Position numbers and translations under genes: made by a program. Source: Oribacterium sp. UBA3737 (GTDB taxonomy: Bacteria; Bacillota_A; Clostridia; Lachnospirales; Lachnospiraceae). Taken from it: a stretch of 12,655 nt of DNA. Positions 1 to 5,488 of this stretch are shown piece by piece (position 1 is the first letter of the stretch; each line of letters begins with the position of its first letter). Under the pieces are notes generated by a model. It saw nothing but the letters and a program-made list of their open reading frames with translations, had not been told where the DNA came from and ran no database searches. Where the stretch lies: contig DFGZ01000086.1 of NCBI GenBank assembly GCA_002371295.1, positions 1 to 12,655 of the forward strand. Direction: 5' to 3'.

Positions 1-167
1 GCCTTAATCATATCTCCATTTGTTGCTCCTTCTGGAATTGGGATTGCGTTGATTAGTGCTTCAATCGCTATTCTTTTTGCTTCCTCATGCTGCTTGTCTG
101 TAGTCATACCACTGCCATTAGTTGTTGAATGTGTTTGTAGATGATTAATGGCTTCATCTTTTGTCAT
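1..167 (-). CDS. Small phage protein, 3' end outside the window (partial)
   Basis: The reading frame begins at ATG 167 and runs open to the left edge for 55 codons without a stop, beginning MTKDEAINHLQ. A good ribosome site (GGAGG, 7 nt before the ATG) sits inside the end of the upstream gene, which it overlaps by 14 bp. This is the same arrangement as at the other junctions of this operon. The visible part is hydrophilic and helical, with an AKRIAIEALINAI stretch resembling the N-terminal helix of the ALEQQPC-module proteins encoded at 386-889 and 1460-2215. No function is recognised. The start and strand are well supported; the product is unknown because the C-terminus is missing. Confidence 0.6.
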   Translation of the reverse strand, partial: MTKDEAINHLQTHSTTNGSGMTTDKQHEEAKRIAIEALINAIPIPEGATNGDMIK

Positions 168-414
168 TCTTTGCCTCCGCTTTTCCGCACTCATACATTG
201 TTTCTGATTTCCTCAATTTTCGTCCACATTCCGGGCAAAACATCATTCTGCCGCCGCTCATGTTCAAACGCCCGCAAAATATGCCGTCAACCCTTGTTTC
301 TTCTGTAAGCGTTATTTTCAGCGTATTGCTTATTTTTCTTCTGCCTTCATGCCGCTTTGCTTGCTCTTTCAGCCATTTTATTTTTTCACAAGTCTTGCAT
401 TTGCCCGCTTTCAT
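154..414 (-). CDS. Small Cys-rich (zinc-ribbon-like) phage protein
   Basis: This 86-residue protein has an N-terminal CKTC pair (residues 6-9), a C-terminal CPECGRKL pair (about residues 60-67) and further single Cys residues between and after, an arrangement typical of a zinc-binding knuckle or ribbon. It is rich in Lys and Arg, so a nucleic-acid or protein contact is possible, but this is inference. The start ATG has GAGG 9 nt upstream and overlaps the end of the 386-889 gene; the stop lies past the start of the next gene, consistent with translational coupling. No named family is recognised. The gene is very probably real because it has the operon's strand, ribosome site and overlap pattern. 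Confidence 0.7.
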   Translation of the reverse strand: MKAGKCKTCEKIKWLKEQAKRHEGRRKISNTLKITLTEETRVDGIFCGRLNMSGGRMMFCPECGRKLRKSETMYECGKAEAKNDKR

Positions 415-889
415 TCGCTTTTCCCTCGTCTTCCGTCATGACAGTATCTAACATCATTGCCCCGCAATGATTGCAAAATTTAAAATGTTCTTTCATGAAT
501 TCGGCCTTCCCAACATAGCCGAGCGTTTTAGGGGTATTATTACATTCCGAACAGTACCAGTTATAATTTCTGTATATCCATTTGCCAGTCTTTATTTTTG
601 GCTGAACAGGTGGAAGTTTATATATTGCACCATAAACTTCTCCGCCAGGATGTCCATTATAGCGCCAGTCAAGTTCCTTTAAAGTTTCTATAACTTCTTG
701 TCGGCTGATAGCATCTTTACAAGGCTGTTGCTCTAGTGCTTTGATTGCAAGGTTTAAAATCTCGTTAAAGTCTTGTGTAAATTCCTTTGCGTCGGATTCC
801 CCAAGCCCCTCGTAATCTATTTCCTTTAGCTTTTTAGCGATAAATGGCAATATAATTCTTCTTATGCTTTCAATGAGTTCTTTTGTCAT
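386..889 (-). CDS. Modular phage zinc-ribbon protein with ALEQQPC-DAISRQ module
   Basis: This is a 167-residue protein. The order is an N-terminal helical segment (1-50), the module ALEQQPCKDAISRQEVIETL (about 51-70), a short linker ending in LPPVQP (about 92-97), GKWIYRN, then a zinc-ribbon-like pair CSEC (about 114-117) and CNHCGAMM (about 139-146). This architecture is very common in small proteins of Firmicutes, especially Lachnospiraceae, phages. The Cys4 end predicts zinc binding, while the cellular role is unknown. ATG 889 has GAGG upstream (GAGGTAAAGAATG) and overlaps the previous gene by 20 bp. The same module recurs, split by an insertion, in the gene at 1460-2215. Confidence 0.8.
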   Translation of the reverse strand: MTKELIESIRRIILPFIAKKLKEIDYEGLGESDAKEFTQDFNEILNLAIKALEQQPCKDAISRQEVIETLKELDWRYNGHPGGEVYGAIYKLPPVQPKIKTGKWIYRNYNWYCSECNNTPKTLGYVGKAEFMKEHFKFCNHCGAMMLDTVMTEDEGKANESGQMQDL

Positions 890-1088
890 TCTTTACCTCG
901 CTTTCTGCCTCATACGGTCTTGTATCCTCAATTCTGTATTTGCCTCCTTTTGGTAAAATAGCTTCTAACTCTGTCTTGCTGTCACTCGCATATATATCTT
1001 TCCAACGATGCGTATATACAGGGAAACTACAATTACCTAATATGTTAGGCCGGGCTACCGTTTCTTTAACCTGTAGTCTGTATCTCAT
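870..1088 (-). CDS. Small phage protein of unknown function
   Basis: This 72-residue, polar protein begins MRYRLQVKETVARPN and has no Cys pairs, membrane segment or motif that I recognise. The reading frame is supported by a GCGAGG ribosome site 4 nt before ATG 1088, by the ATGA overlap with the stop of the upstream DUF551-like gene, and by the overlap with the downstream start at 889. The short conserved-looking central part (YTHRWKDIYASDSKTELEAIL) could be a small alpha/beta fold. No function is proposed. Confidence 0.65.
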   Translation of the reverse strand: MRYRLQVKETVARPNILGNCSFPVYTHRWKDIYASDSKTELEAILPKGGKYRIEDTRPYEAESEVKNDKRTH

Positions 1089-1456
1089 GTTTCCTCGCTT
1101 TCCTGTGGCTTATATGGCTTGGGCAATGGCATCCATGCTACTATATCCGTTTGCCAATCGTACCCGCTATCAAGATAATATCCATCATCAAATCCGCACT
1201 CATCTTTTTCGACTGTGCCGTATTTGGTTGACACAAGTATTTCCTGTCCATCATCAGGCATCGGGCAATCTGCCATATAGCAATAATCGGGATATTCTTT
1301 CTGTTCTTCATCAGTCAAAGGTCTAAACTTTACAGGAGTCCACGGTGAATGTTCAATATCATATATTTCACCCTCTGCCATAAGTTCCTCAATGCTTTCC
1401 AAACAACCATTCTTAAACATTTCCGCTGTTATCCCAGGTATAAATAATCCCTTCAT
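1085..1456 (-). CDS. DUF551-like phage protein
   Basis: This 123-residue acidic protein has two recognisable parts. The N-terminal part (1-36, MKGLFIPGITAEMF then EGEIYDIE) resembles a recurrent N-terminal segment of clostridial phage proteins. The C-terminal part (about 64-118) carries PMPDDGQEILVSTKYG and ends DIVAWMPLPKPYK, the signature layout of DUF551 (a P-x-DGQEVLV turn followed much later by W-x-PLP-x-PY). DUF551 proteins are widespread in phages and have no established activity. Its stop codon is shared with the next gene start (ATGA). The ribosome site before ATG 1456 is weak, so translation is probably coupled to the gene upstream, which ends 3 bp earlier. A second, more divergent DUF551-like protein is encoded at 5169-5477. 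Confidence 0.75.
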   Translation of the reverse strand: MKGLFIPGITAEMFKNGCLESIEELMAEGEIYDIEHSPWTPVKFRPLTDEEQKEYPDYCYMADCPMPDDGQEILVSTKYGTVEKDECGFDDGYYLDSGYDWQTDIVAWMPLPKPYKPQESEET

Positions 1457-1459
1457 GTC

Positions 1460-2215
1460 TTATTTCTCACTTTCTTCAATCTTCCCGTCATTTATGTCGG
1501 GATGTGCGTCAGCTTTCCCCCTCTCGTAAGCCCTTTCACATTCTCCGCTTAATGCGATCTCTCTTTTAGCTGCATTATACCCGGCATTGTATCGGTCTGT
1601 TTTCAGCCACTCACATCCATCATGAGGATACCAACTGCACATTTCAATATGGTCGCATTCCGCACAATAGGCTTTGCTCTCTTCTCTATCTGCTTCGGGA
1701 TTCAGTGATCGTGGTGTGACGGGTGGTAAAGCTCTAAGCCGCTGAATATGCTTAGATATAATGTCTTCGGGTTTATATTCCTTATCTGCCAAATATTCCC
1801 CCGTCATACACATTAATGCATCTTCTCGGCTGATAGCATTCTCACATTCTACTTGTTTTTTATAATTTCTCAATTCAGCATCAAGCTCATTGCATTTGGT
1901 AACATGCCATCTTAATCTCTCAAGCCATGCTATGAACTCTTTTTTATTACTTGTTAATACACTGTATGATTCACCCAAAAATTCTTTGAGGGAATCAATT
2001 ATCCATGCATCCTCACAAGTCTCTTGTGTTCCGCAGATAACAGATCGTTCTATGTCAACATGATTCTTTGCCTTTTTAGGGACTTTTATATATTCATCCT
2101 CGCAAGGCTGTTGCTCTAAGGCTTTTAATACATCATCACGCTCAACATATACTGTATCTTCGCCTTCGTGCATCTTATAAGTTTGGAGTTTCATTATCTG
2201 TTCTTTTAATGCCAT
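1460..2215 (-). CDS. Modular Cys-containing phage protein with split ALEQQPC / AISRE module
   Basis: This 251-residue protein begins with a short helix (MALKEQIMKLQTYKM), then YVERDDVLKALEQQPCED (about 23-40). An extra segment of about 87 residues follows, including a Trp/Leu-rich helix (EFIAWLERLRWHV). The module then resumes with CENAISREDALMCM (about 124-137) and RLRALPPVTP (about 160-169). The tail has CAECDHIEMCSWYPHDGCEW (about 183-202), four Cys that could bind zinc, and a helical AYERGKADA end. Such modules are common in Firmicutes phages, without known activity. ATG 2215 lies within the end of the preceding gene, with GGTGAG 4 nt upstream. Compared with the gene at 386-889, the module appears to be interrupted by an inserted domain. 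Confidence 0.75.
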   Translation of the reverse strand: MALKEQIMKLQTYKMHEGEDTVYVERDDVLKALEQQPCEDEYIKVPKKAKNHVDIERSVICGTQETCEDAWIIDSLKEFLGESYSVLTSNKKEFIAWLERLRWHVTKCNELDAELRNYKKQVECENAISREDALMCMTGEYLADKEYKPEDIISKHIQRLRALPPVTPRSLNPEADREESKAYCAECDHIEMCSWYPHDGCEWLKTDRYNAGYNAAKREIALSGECERAYERGKADAHPDINDGKIEESEK

Positions 2216-2448
2216 GCTCTCACCACCTCTTTAATCTTTTCCAAGATTTCCCATGCCTCCAAGTCGTAATCATCAACTATCTTTTCTATCTTCTGGTACT
2301 TACGTAACCACTCTGCAAGCTGTCTGTGTTCTCTTCCACATTCTCTCCATTTTGGTTGCGAAATATTAAAATCATCATTAACCTTGCAGAGCTTCTCTTG
2401 TTCTTCTGCTACTTCCTCACAATGCTTTATTGCTTCATCTAAAGTCAT
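2206..2448 (-). CDS. Small helical phage protein (CGREHRQLAEWL family)
   Basis: This 80-residue, mostly alpha-helical, charged protein has the pattern LDEAIKHCEEVAEEQEKLC followed by CGREHRQLAEWLRKYQ. The same pattern (LDETIEQYEGIASLQES then CAAEYRQLVEWLKEL) is seen in the gene at 9270-9452, so this phage carries two related copies. The Cys residues and the His could form a small metal or disulfide site; this is inference. The start is fixed by a strong GAGG 7 nt before ATG 2448. The protein is of a type common in Firmicutes phages and has no known function. Confidence 0.75.
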   Translation of the reverse strand: MTLDEAIKHCEEVAEEQEKLCKVNDDFNISQPKWRECGREHRQLAEWLRKYQKIEKIVDDYDLEAWEILEKIKEVVRAWH

Positions 2449-2457
2449 TCTGTCACC

Positions 2458-2679
2458 TCAATCCGTATACACTTCGCCTTTAGGATAGCCGCAATTCGCA
2501 ACTCTCCATCTAAATTCTAAGGTTATATACCATTTCATAAACGTGAGTCCAAAACCTATGTGATTCCAGCCAAAACGCTCATAATATTGGATTCCGCCGA
2601 ATAGTCCAGAGTATTTCTCTGCTTTGCCAAAATATAAGGCAACTCGGTTCTTTTTACTTTTAAATTTTTTTATTATCAT
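2458..2679 (-). CDS. Small aromatic-rich phage protein
   Basis: This 73-residue protein has a basic N-terminus (MIIKKFKSKKNR) followed by an unusually aromatic body (GIQYYERFGWNHIGFGLTFMKWYITLEFRW). The body alternates hydrophobic and polar residues, suggesting a small beta-sheet fold rather than a membrane helix. ATG 2679 follows GAGGTGACGGA and overlaps the stop of the upstream gene as ATGA, so the two are probably coupled. No family name is recognised and no activity is proposed. Confidence 0.7.
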   Translation of the reverse strand: MIIKKFKSKKNRVALYFGKAEKYSGLFGGIQYYERFGWNHIGFGLTFMKWYITLEFRWRVANCGYPKGEVYTD

Positions 2680-2921
2680 TCCGTCACCTCACCAATGATT
2701 TTATTAATCCATTCATTCCGATATTCTTCTTTTAGCTTAAAACAATCGTCTCTTTCAAATCCCGGGCACTCGTTAGCACATCCGTCTAATCCGTGATCAC
2801 AGTCATACTCACAAAGTCCGCATACGCTATCGTCGACGTTCTTCTCCCTAATGTCTGAAAATATCGCTTCAAGTTCGTTTAAAAAATCGTTTATGTTTGC
2901 TTTGATCGATTTCTCTGTCAT
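2676..2921 (-). CDS. Small Cys-rich phage protein
   Basis: This 81-residue acidic protein has a helical N-terminus (SIKANINDFLNELEAIF) and a dense Cys cluster (VCGLCEYDCDHGLDGCANECPGF, broken here as VCGLCEYDCDH and GLDGCANECPGF), followed later by one more Cys. Six closely spaced Cys residues suggest metal binding. The frame is open further upstream to 2987, but ATG 2921 is chosen because GCGAGG lies 7 nt before it and the region before it reads as an arginine-rich non-coding leader. It ends in an ATGA overlap with the next gene. The function is unknown. Confidence 0.7.
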   Translation of the reverse strand: MTEKSIKANINDFLNELEAIFSDIREKNVDDSVCGLCEYDCDHGLDGCANECPGFERDDCFKLKEEYRNEWINKIIGEVTE

Positions 2922-2964
2922 GCTGTTGCCTCGCCTTCTGCCTACAACTCGTTTCATTCTCCTA

Positions 2965-3664
2965 TCAATCGCTATTAAGTAAATCAAAGATGTTCATCTG
3001 TGCGCTTGCCTGATCCAGTCTCTTCTTGGCCTGTGTATAATAATCCTGGTCTATCTCAAACCCTACATACTTGTGATTAGTGTTCCGGCAGGCTATCAGG
3101 CTTGACGCGCTTCCGACATGGGTGTCAAGTATGATATCTCCGTCTTTTGCATACCGGTTCAACAACCATTCGTATAACTCGACTGGCTTTTGTGTCGGAT
3201 GGAACCGGATATCTCCTTTCTTCGCTTGCGGCGCATACTCAAACACCTTTGCGTTATCATTAAATGAAGTCCAGGCATACTCGGCCATGGCCATAGTAAA
3301 GTTCTCGCTTATAGTCAGCTTCTTCCAGATAACAAAGCATCTTGTAGGTGGTAATTCAAAATAATTTCCGCCCCAAATAATTTGATTGCGTGAGACACGG
3401 AATAACTCTTCAAAGTATTCTTTTCCTGGGGCAGTATCCCACGCAATGATTTTTTTGTGTACTTCTTCGCCCATGTTCCACCGGTCCGGCATACACTTCG
3501 ACTTGTATCTGTCAAAGTTTCCTCCAAATCGGCTCCCATCTTCACGCTTCCAGTACCCCCCCATCTCCGTACGGAGGGTCTACAATAGCCAGGTCAAAAT
3601 AATTGTCAGGAAATTCTTTCATTCCCTCAAGACAATCCATGTTATAGAATCCAAAATCTAACAT
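2965..3664 (-). CDS. Phage DNA methyltransferase (N6-adenine/N4-cytosine type), interrupted by a frameshift at a 7-G run
   Basis: The enzyme would transfer a methyl group from S-adenosylmethionine to adenine N6 or cytosine N4 in DNA. The first frame starts at ATG 3664 (MLDFGFYNMDCLEGM), reaches the catalytic motif IV, DPPYG (residues 29-33), then runs into a 7-G tract (C7 at 3556-3562 on the plus strand) and stops at 3542. The other frame continues with YWKREDGSRFGGNFDRY to the stop at 2965, including HPTQKPVELYEWLL and the SAM-binding ILDTHVGSAS. The order IV then I suggests a beta-class layout. Dropping one G joins the frames into a 232-residue protein, a normal length for phage enzymes of this type. 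The G run could be a sequencing error, a phase-variable switch, a ribosomal or transcriptional slippage site, or a real knockout. On a conservative reading, only the ORF 2965-3564 or later would be called. Confidence 0.75.
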
Positions 3665-3667
3665 AGG

Positions 3668-3976
3668 CTATGTTTCGTCTTCCTCCTCATATCCCTCGCA
3701 CGGGCCTATCCCCTGCATATGGCCATCAAAGCACTGGATCTGTGTAGGATCCTTCCAGTTACACTTTTCGCATATAGTGCCACGGAGCTTTTCCATTCCT
3801 TTAAACCATGCCTCAAATTCTGCTGCACCCTTTACTTTCATCCAGCTATCAAAGGCTTTCATTTCCTGCTCGCTGTAGAAAAATATACCCATCTCGAACA
3901 CCTGATGTGCTACTCCGTTTTTATCCAGTGCAAGCATTATTTCCTTTTCGCATTCATCGCCTATCATTGAATCCAC
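3668..3976 (-). CDS. Small phage protein with C-terminal Cys cluster
   Basis: This 102-residue protein starts at a GTG (3976), supported by GGGAGG 8 nt upstream and by overlap with the end of the HUH replication gene; ATG 3967 is the alternative. The N-terminal half is helical and aromatic (IFFYSEQEMKAFDSWMKV and AEFEAWFKGMEKL). The C-terminal third has CEKC, a single Cys and a late GPCEGYE, a possible zinc site. It lies between the HUH gene and the methyltransferase. AGGAGG near its own 3' end may serve the methyltransferase, although the spacing to ATG 3664 is long. No family is recognised. Confidence 0.7.
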   Translation of the reverse strand: MDSMIGDECEKEIMLALDKNGVAHQVFEMGIFFYSEQEMKAFDSWMKVKGAAEFEAWFKGMEKLRGTICEKCNWKDPTQIQCFDGHMQGIGPCEGYEEEDET

Positions 3977-4812
3977 TTTTCTTTCCTCCCCTTCTTACCG
4001 TCAATCCGGTACATGATAACAAGAGTGTGCCGGTATCCGGCATCACTTACTTTTGTTTCGACGCGTTCAAGTGTGTAGCCTGGATACTTGTCGGCCCAAA
4101 ATTGCTTATCGTCGATATACATAGTCGAGGCTTCTTCTAACCTCTTCTTGTTCCACTTCGTATCATTCGGTTTTGGTGTGATAGGTTTTTGAAGTCCTCT
4201 GCTCTGTCGCCAGCTCCTATCACACCGCTTATTCTTGTTTATATATTTAACAAGGCTTTCCACGGATCCATGTTCCACTTCCAGACGGTCACAACGGCAC
4301 ATGCCTAACTTGTCACCGTTCCGGTCTGTCCATAGATCTTCTAGTATCTCTCTTGTGAGTCCTTCTGTTTTTTCTATGATTGCATGATGATGGTGCCGAC
4401 CTACGAAGCTGCCGTCTTCCTGTTCGGTAACATACTCTGTAGCCATTACCCACTTAGGATGTTTGATATCATGCCGATCACAATATCTGTACAAACGTTT
4501 TATATAATTACTCCAATCATCATCAGCTCGTTTATGGTCTGACGGATCCGGAAGATGTTCATCGTTGTATGTCAGGGTAACAGAATAATCACCCTGCTTG
4601 AAATTCGTATTAACTAGCTGCACATGATAGCGCTTTGCTCTTGATGCGTTGTAACATTGCTGTGCTAACTCAGTAGCATTCTGCTTCTTCCTTCTGGTGG
4701 AGTGCTTATGCTCCTTCTCGGAGATCTGATACAGGTCGACTTCCATATAACCTGCTGTATCGTATGAGCTACCGCATATATGTTTCTGTTCCCTGAAATA
4801 TACCTTACCCAT
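3964..4812 (-). CDS. HUH-type rolling-circle replication initiation protein
   Basis: This 282-residue protein has the three hallmarks of HUH single-strand endonucleases. Motif 1 is VTLTYNDEHLP (78-88). Motif 2 is the metal-binding histidine run GRHHHHAII (139-146). Motif 3 is the Tyr-x-x-Lys VKYINKNK (188-195, Y190 and K193). Such enzymes nick one origin strand, stay covalently bound to the 5' phosphate through the Tyr, and prime rolling-circle synthesis. Similar proteins occur in Clostridia phages and resemble the replication proteins of small ssDNA phages. An in-frame TAG sits two codons before ATG 4812, which fixes the start; AGGAG abuts the ATG, an unusually tight spacing that may lower expression. 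The gap upstream is highly structured and carries repeats, as expected of an origin. The role in this tailed phage (initiator versus accessory relaxase) is inferred. Confidence 0.8.
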   Translation of the reverse strand: MGKVYFREQKHICGSSYDTAGYMEVDLYQISEKEHKHSTRRKKQNATELAQQCYNASRAKRYHVQLVNTNFKQGDYSVTLTYNDEHLPDPSDHKRADDDWSNYIKRLYRYCDRHDIKHPKWVMATEYVTEQEDGSFVGRHHHHAIIEKTEGLTREILEDLWTDRNGDKLGMCRCDRLEVEHGSVESLVKYINKNKRCDRSWRQSRGLQKPITPKPNDTKWNKKRLEEASTMYIDDKQFWADKYPGYTLERVETKVSDAGYRHTLVIMYRIDGKKGRKEKWIQ

Positions 4813-4844
4813 CTCCTAAAGCTACCCTTAAATAATTTACTATG

Positions 4845-4922
4845 TCTCTTAATTTAAGAGAGATATACAAGCCCCATCGGCGCTTCCTGCGCCCACGTTT
4901 TATTAAACTGTCGTTCTCTTAA
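4845..4922. repeat. TCTCTTAA iteron-like repeats upstream of the HUH gene
   Basis: Two copies of the octamer form a perfect 17-bp inverted repeat (TCTCTTAATTTAAGAGA, 4845-4861) and a third, direct copy lies at 4915-4922. Between them is a GC-rich hairpin GGCGC-TTCCT-GCGCC (4879-4893) in otherwise AT-rich DNA. Repeats plus a hairpin next to a replication gene are typical of a replication initiator binding and nicking region, but no nick site can be assigned from sequence alone. The palindrome could instead be an autoregulatory operator or, in RNA, a hairpin 33 nt before the start codon of the HUH gene. Confidence 0.5.
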
Positions 4923-4927
4923 ATGAA

Positions 4928-5002
4928 TGTCTCCGGACGGAGTTGAACCGTCTATCAATCGCAAAATTTTGCGACCGCTCTTCCGATTGAGCTATCAGAG
5001 AT
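4928..5002 (-). tRNA. tRNA-like element with degenerate anticodon loop (no assignable anticodon)
   Basis: A cloverleaf can be read on the minus strand. The acceptor ATCTCTG pairs with CGGAGAC (six of seven pairs, one G-U). The D-arm is GCTC-AATCGGAA-GAGC with the usual A14, G18G19 and A21. The anticodon stem is GTCGC/GCGAT, the variable loop has 5 nt, and the T-arm is GACGG-TTCAACT-CCGTC with a consensus T-loop. Departures from a working tRNA are an extra A between the acceptor and T8A9, a first-pair mismatch, A at position 48, no encoded CCA, and an 8-nt loop AAAATTTT without U33. The anticodon arm is in fact a 16-bp palindrome (TCGCAAAATTTTGCGA, 4959-4974). It is more likely a tRNA mimic or decayed tRNA than a decoding tRNA. 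Confidence 0.5.
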
Positions 5003-5088
5003 ATAAAGCGCCCGGTGTTTTTTAAGGTGAAACATGTCTTCGGGCTAATCGCCTAAGCAACGGGGATTAGTAGCGTGCCGGACGCAAA

Positions 5089-5134
5089 GCCTGCTGACGG
5101 ACTGCTCCGTCAATGTGGCTGGATCCACGCAGGC
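5089..5134 (-). ncRNA. Compact three-way junction
   Basis: The outer stem GCCTGC/GCAGGC (5129-5134 with 5089-5094) encloses two hairpins, GTGG-loop-CCAC (5115-5128) and a 7-bp TGACGGA-GCAG-TCCGTCA (5095-5112). Only two unpaired bases (5113-5114) lie at the junction. Seventeen pairs in 46 nt with almost no linker is unlikely to arise by chance. It is a substructure of the larger structured region and, as DNA, could extrude as a branched cruciform. Confidence 0.6.
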
Positions 5135-5168
5135 CATCTATAAAATGGAGGATCTTATAGAAGCTTTC

Positions 5169-5477
5169 TTATTTTGATGCCGTAATATCTAACGGACATG
5201 TCGGAATTTTAAGCCATGCCTCAACAGTCAGATCGTTGTCAATGATTCCTCCCGGACAGAATTTGCCTTCCTCGTAGCAGTTACAGTTATTAAGCATTAG
5301 CCCATGATGATAATCCGTATTTCCTCTCTTTCCGGATACACTAAACGCAAGACCGTAAATATCTGCTTCTGGTGGATCCGATACCGGATACCACACGCCG
5401 AAAGAATGTTTTTTGTCTTTCTCTGAGTCTTCTCTCATCTGTTTAAGAATCAGCTTCTTATCTTTTTCGCTCATCAT
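5169..5477 (-). CDS. DUF551-like phage protein (divergent)
   Basis: This 102-residue protein starts MMSEKDKKLILKQM and then has VWYPVSDPPEADIYGLAF (about 29-46) and near the end VEAWLKIPTCP. The W-x-PVS-x-PPEAD opening and the EAW-x-x-IP closing motif match the DUF551 layout (usually WIPVSERLPE and HWMPLPE), though the end is degenerate. The middle holds NCNCYEEGKFC, possibly metal binding. The frame is open to 5537, but ATG 5477 follows AAGGAGAAGGAAG and is the natural start; the next codon, ATG 5474, is equally possible. It starts 11 bp after the stop of the LemA-partner gene, and its stop marks the edge of the structured gap. Confidence 0.7.
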   Translation of the reverse strand: MMSEKDKKLILKQMREDSEKDKKHSFGVWYPVSDPPEADIYGLAFSVSGKRGNTDYHHGLMLNNCNCYEEGKFCPGGIIDNDLTVEAWLKIPTCPLDITASK

Positions 5478-5488
5478 CTTCCTTCTCC

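Larger units (their letters stand above)
4813..5168 (-). ncRNA. Structured non-coding region: candidate phage RNA and/or rolling-circle origin
   Basis: This 356-bp gap has no credible reading frame but is packed with helices when read on the minus strand. In order they are: a hairpin TCTATAA/TTATAGA (5137-5161) whose 11-nt loop contains CCTCC; a three-way junction (5089-5134); a GCGT/ACGC hairpin (5073-5085); CTAATC/GATTAG with an inner CC/GG (5045-5070); GCCCG/CGGGC enclosing TGTTT/AAACA (5010-5045); a tRNA-like cloverleaf (4928-5002); GGCGC/GCGCC (4879-4893); and a perfect inverted TCTCTTAA repeat (4845-4861). Adjacent elements leave few unpaired bases. The T-arm, D-arm and CCTCC loop only make sense as minus-strand RNA, co-directional with the operon. 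Its place next to an HUH gene also fits an origin. No promoter of its own was found with confidence. Pairings were found by eye, without energy calculation. Confidence 0.55.

Noticed and set aside
883..1326. Plus-strand frame of 147 codons opposite the small-gene run
   Set aside because: No ribosome site, hydrophobic low-complexity translation typical of antisense frames, and it lies opposite two well-supported minus-strand genes.
4928..5002. A functional, decoding tRNA gene
   Set aside because: The anticodon loop has eight bases, no U33, and forms a palindrome; an extra base lies at position 8 and the first acceptor pair is a mismatch. No amino acid can be assigned, so it is reported as tRNA-like.
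4813..5168. GOLLD or ROOL giant phage RNA
   Set aside because: Those RNAs are much longer (roughly 600 to 900 nt) and the element here is at most about 330 nt with a different arrangement of stems, so no such name is given.
4813..5168. Phage attachment site at the tRNA-like sequence
   Set aside because: No integrase is nearby and no second copy of the tRNA-like end is present in the window, so an attachment core cannot be supported.
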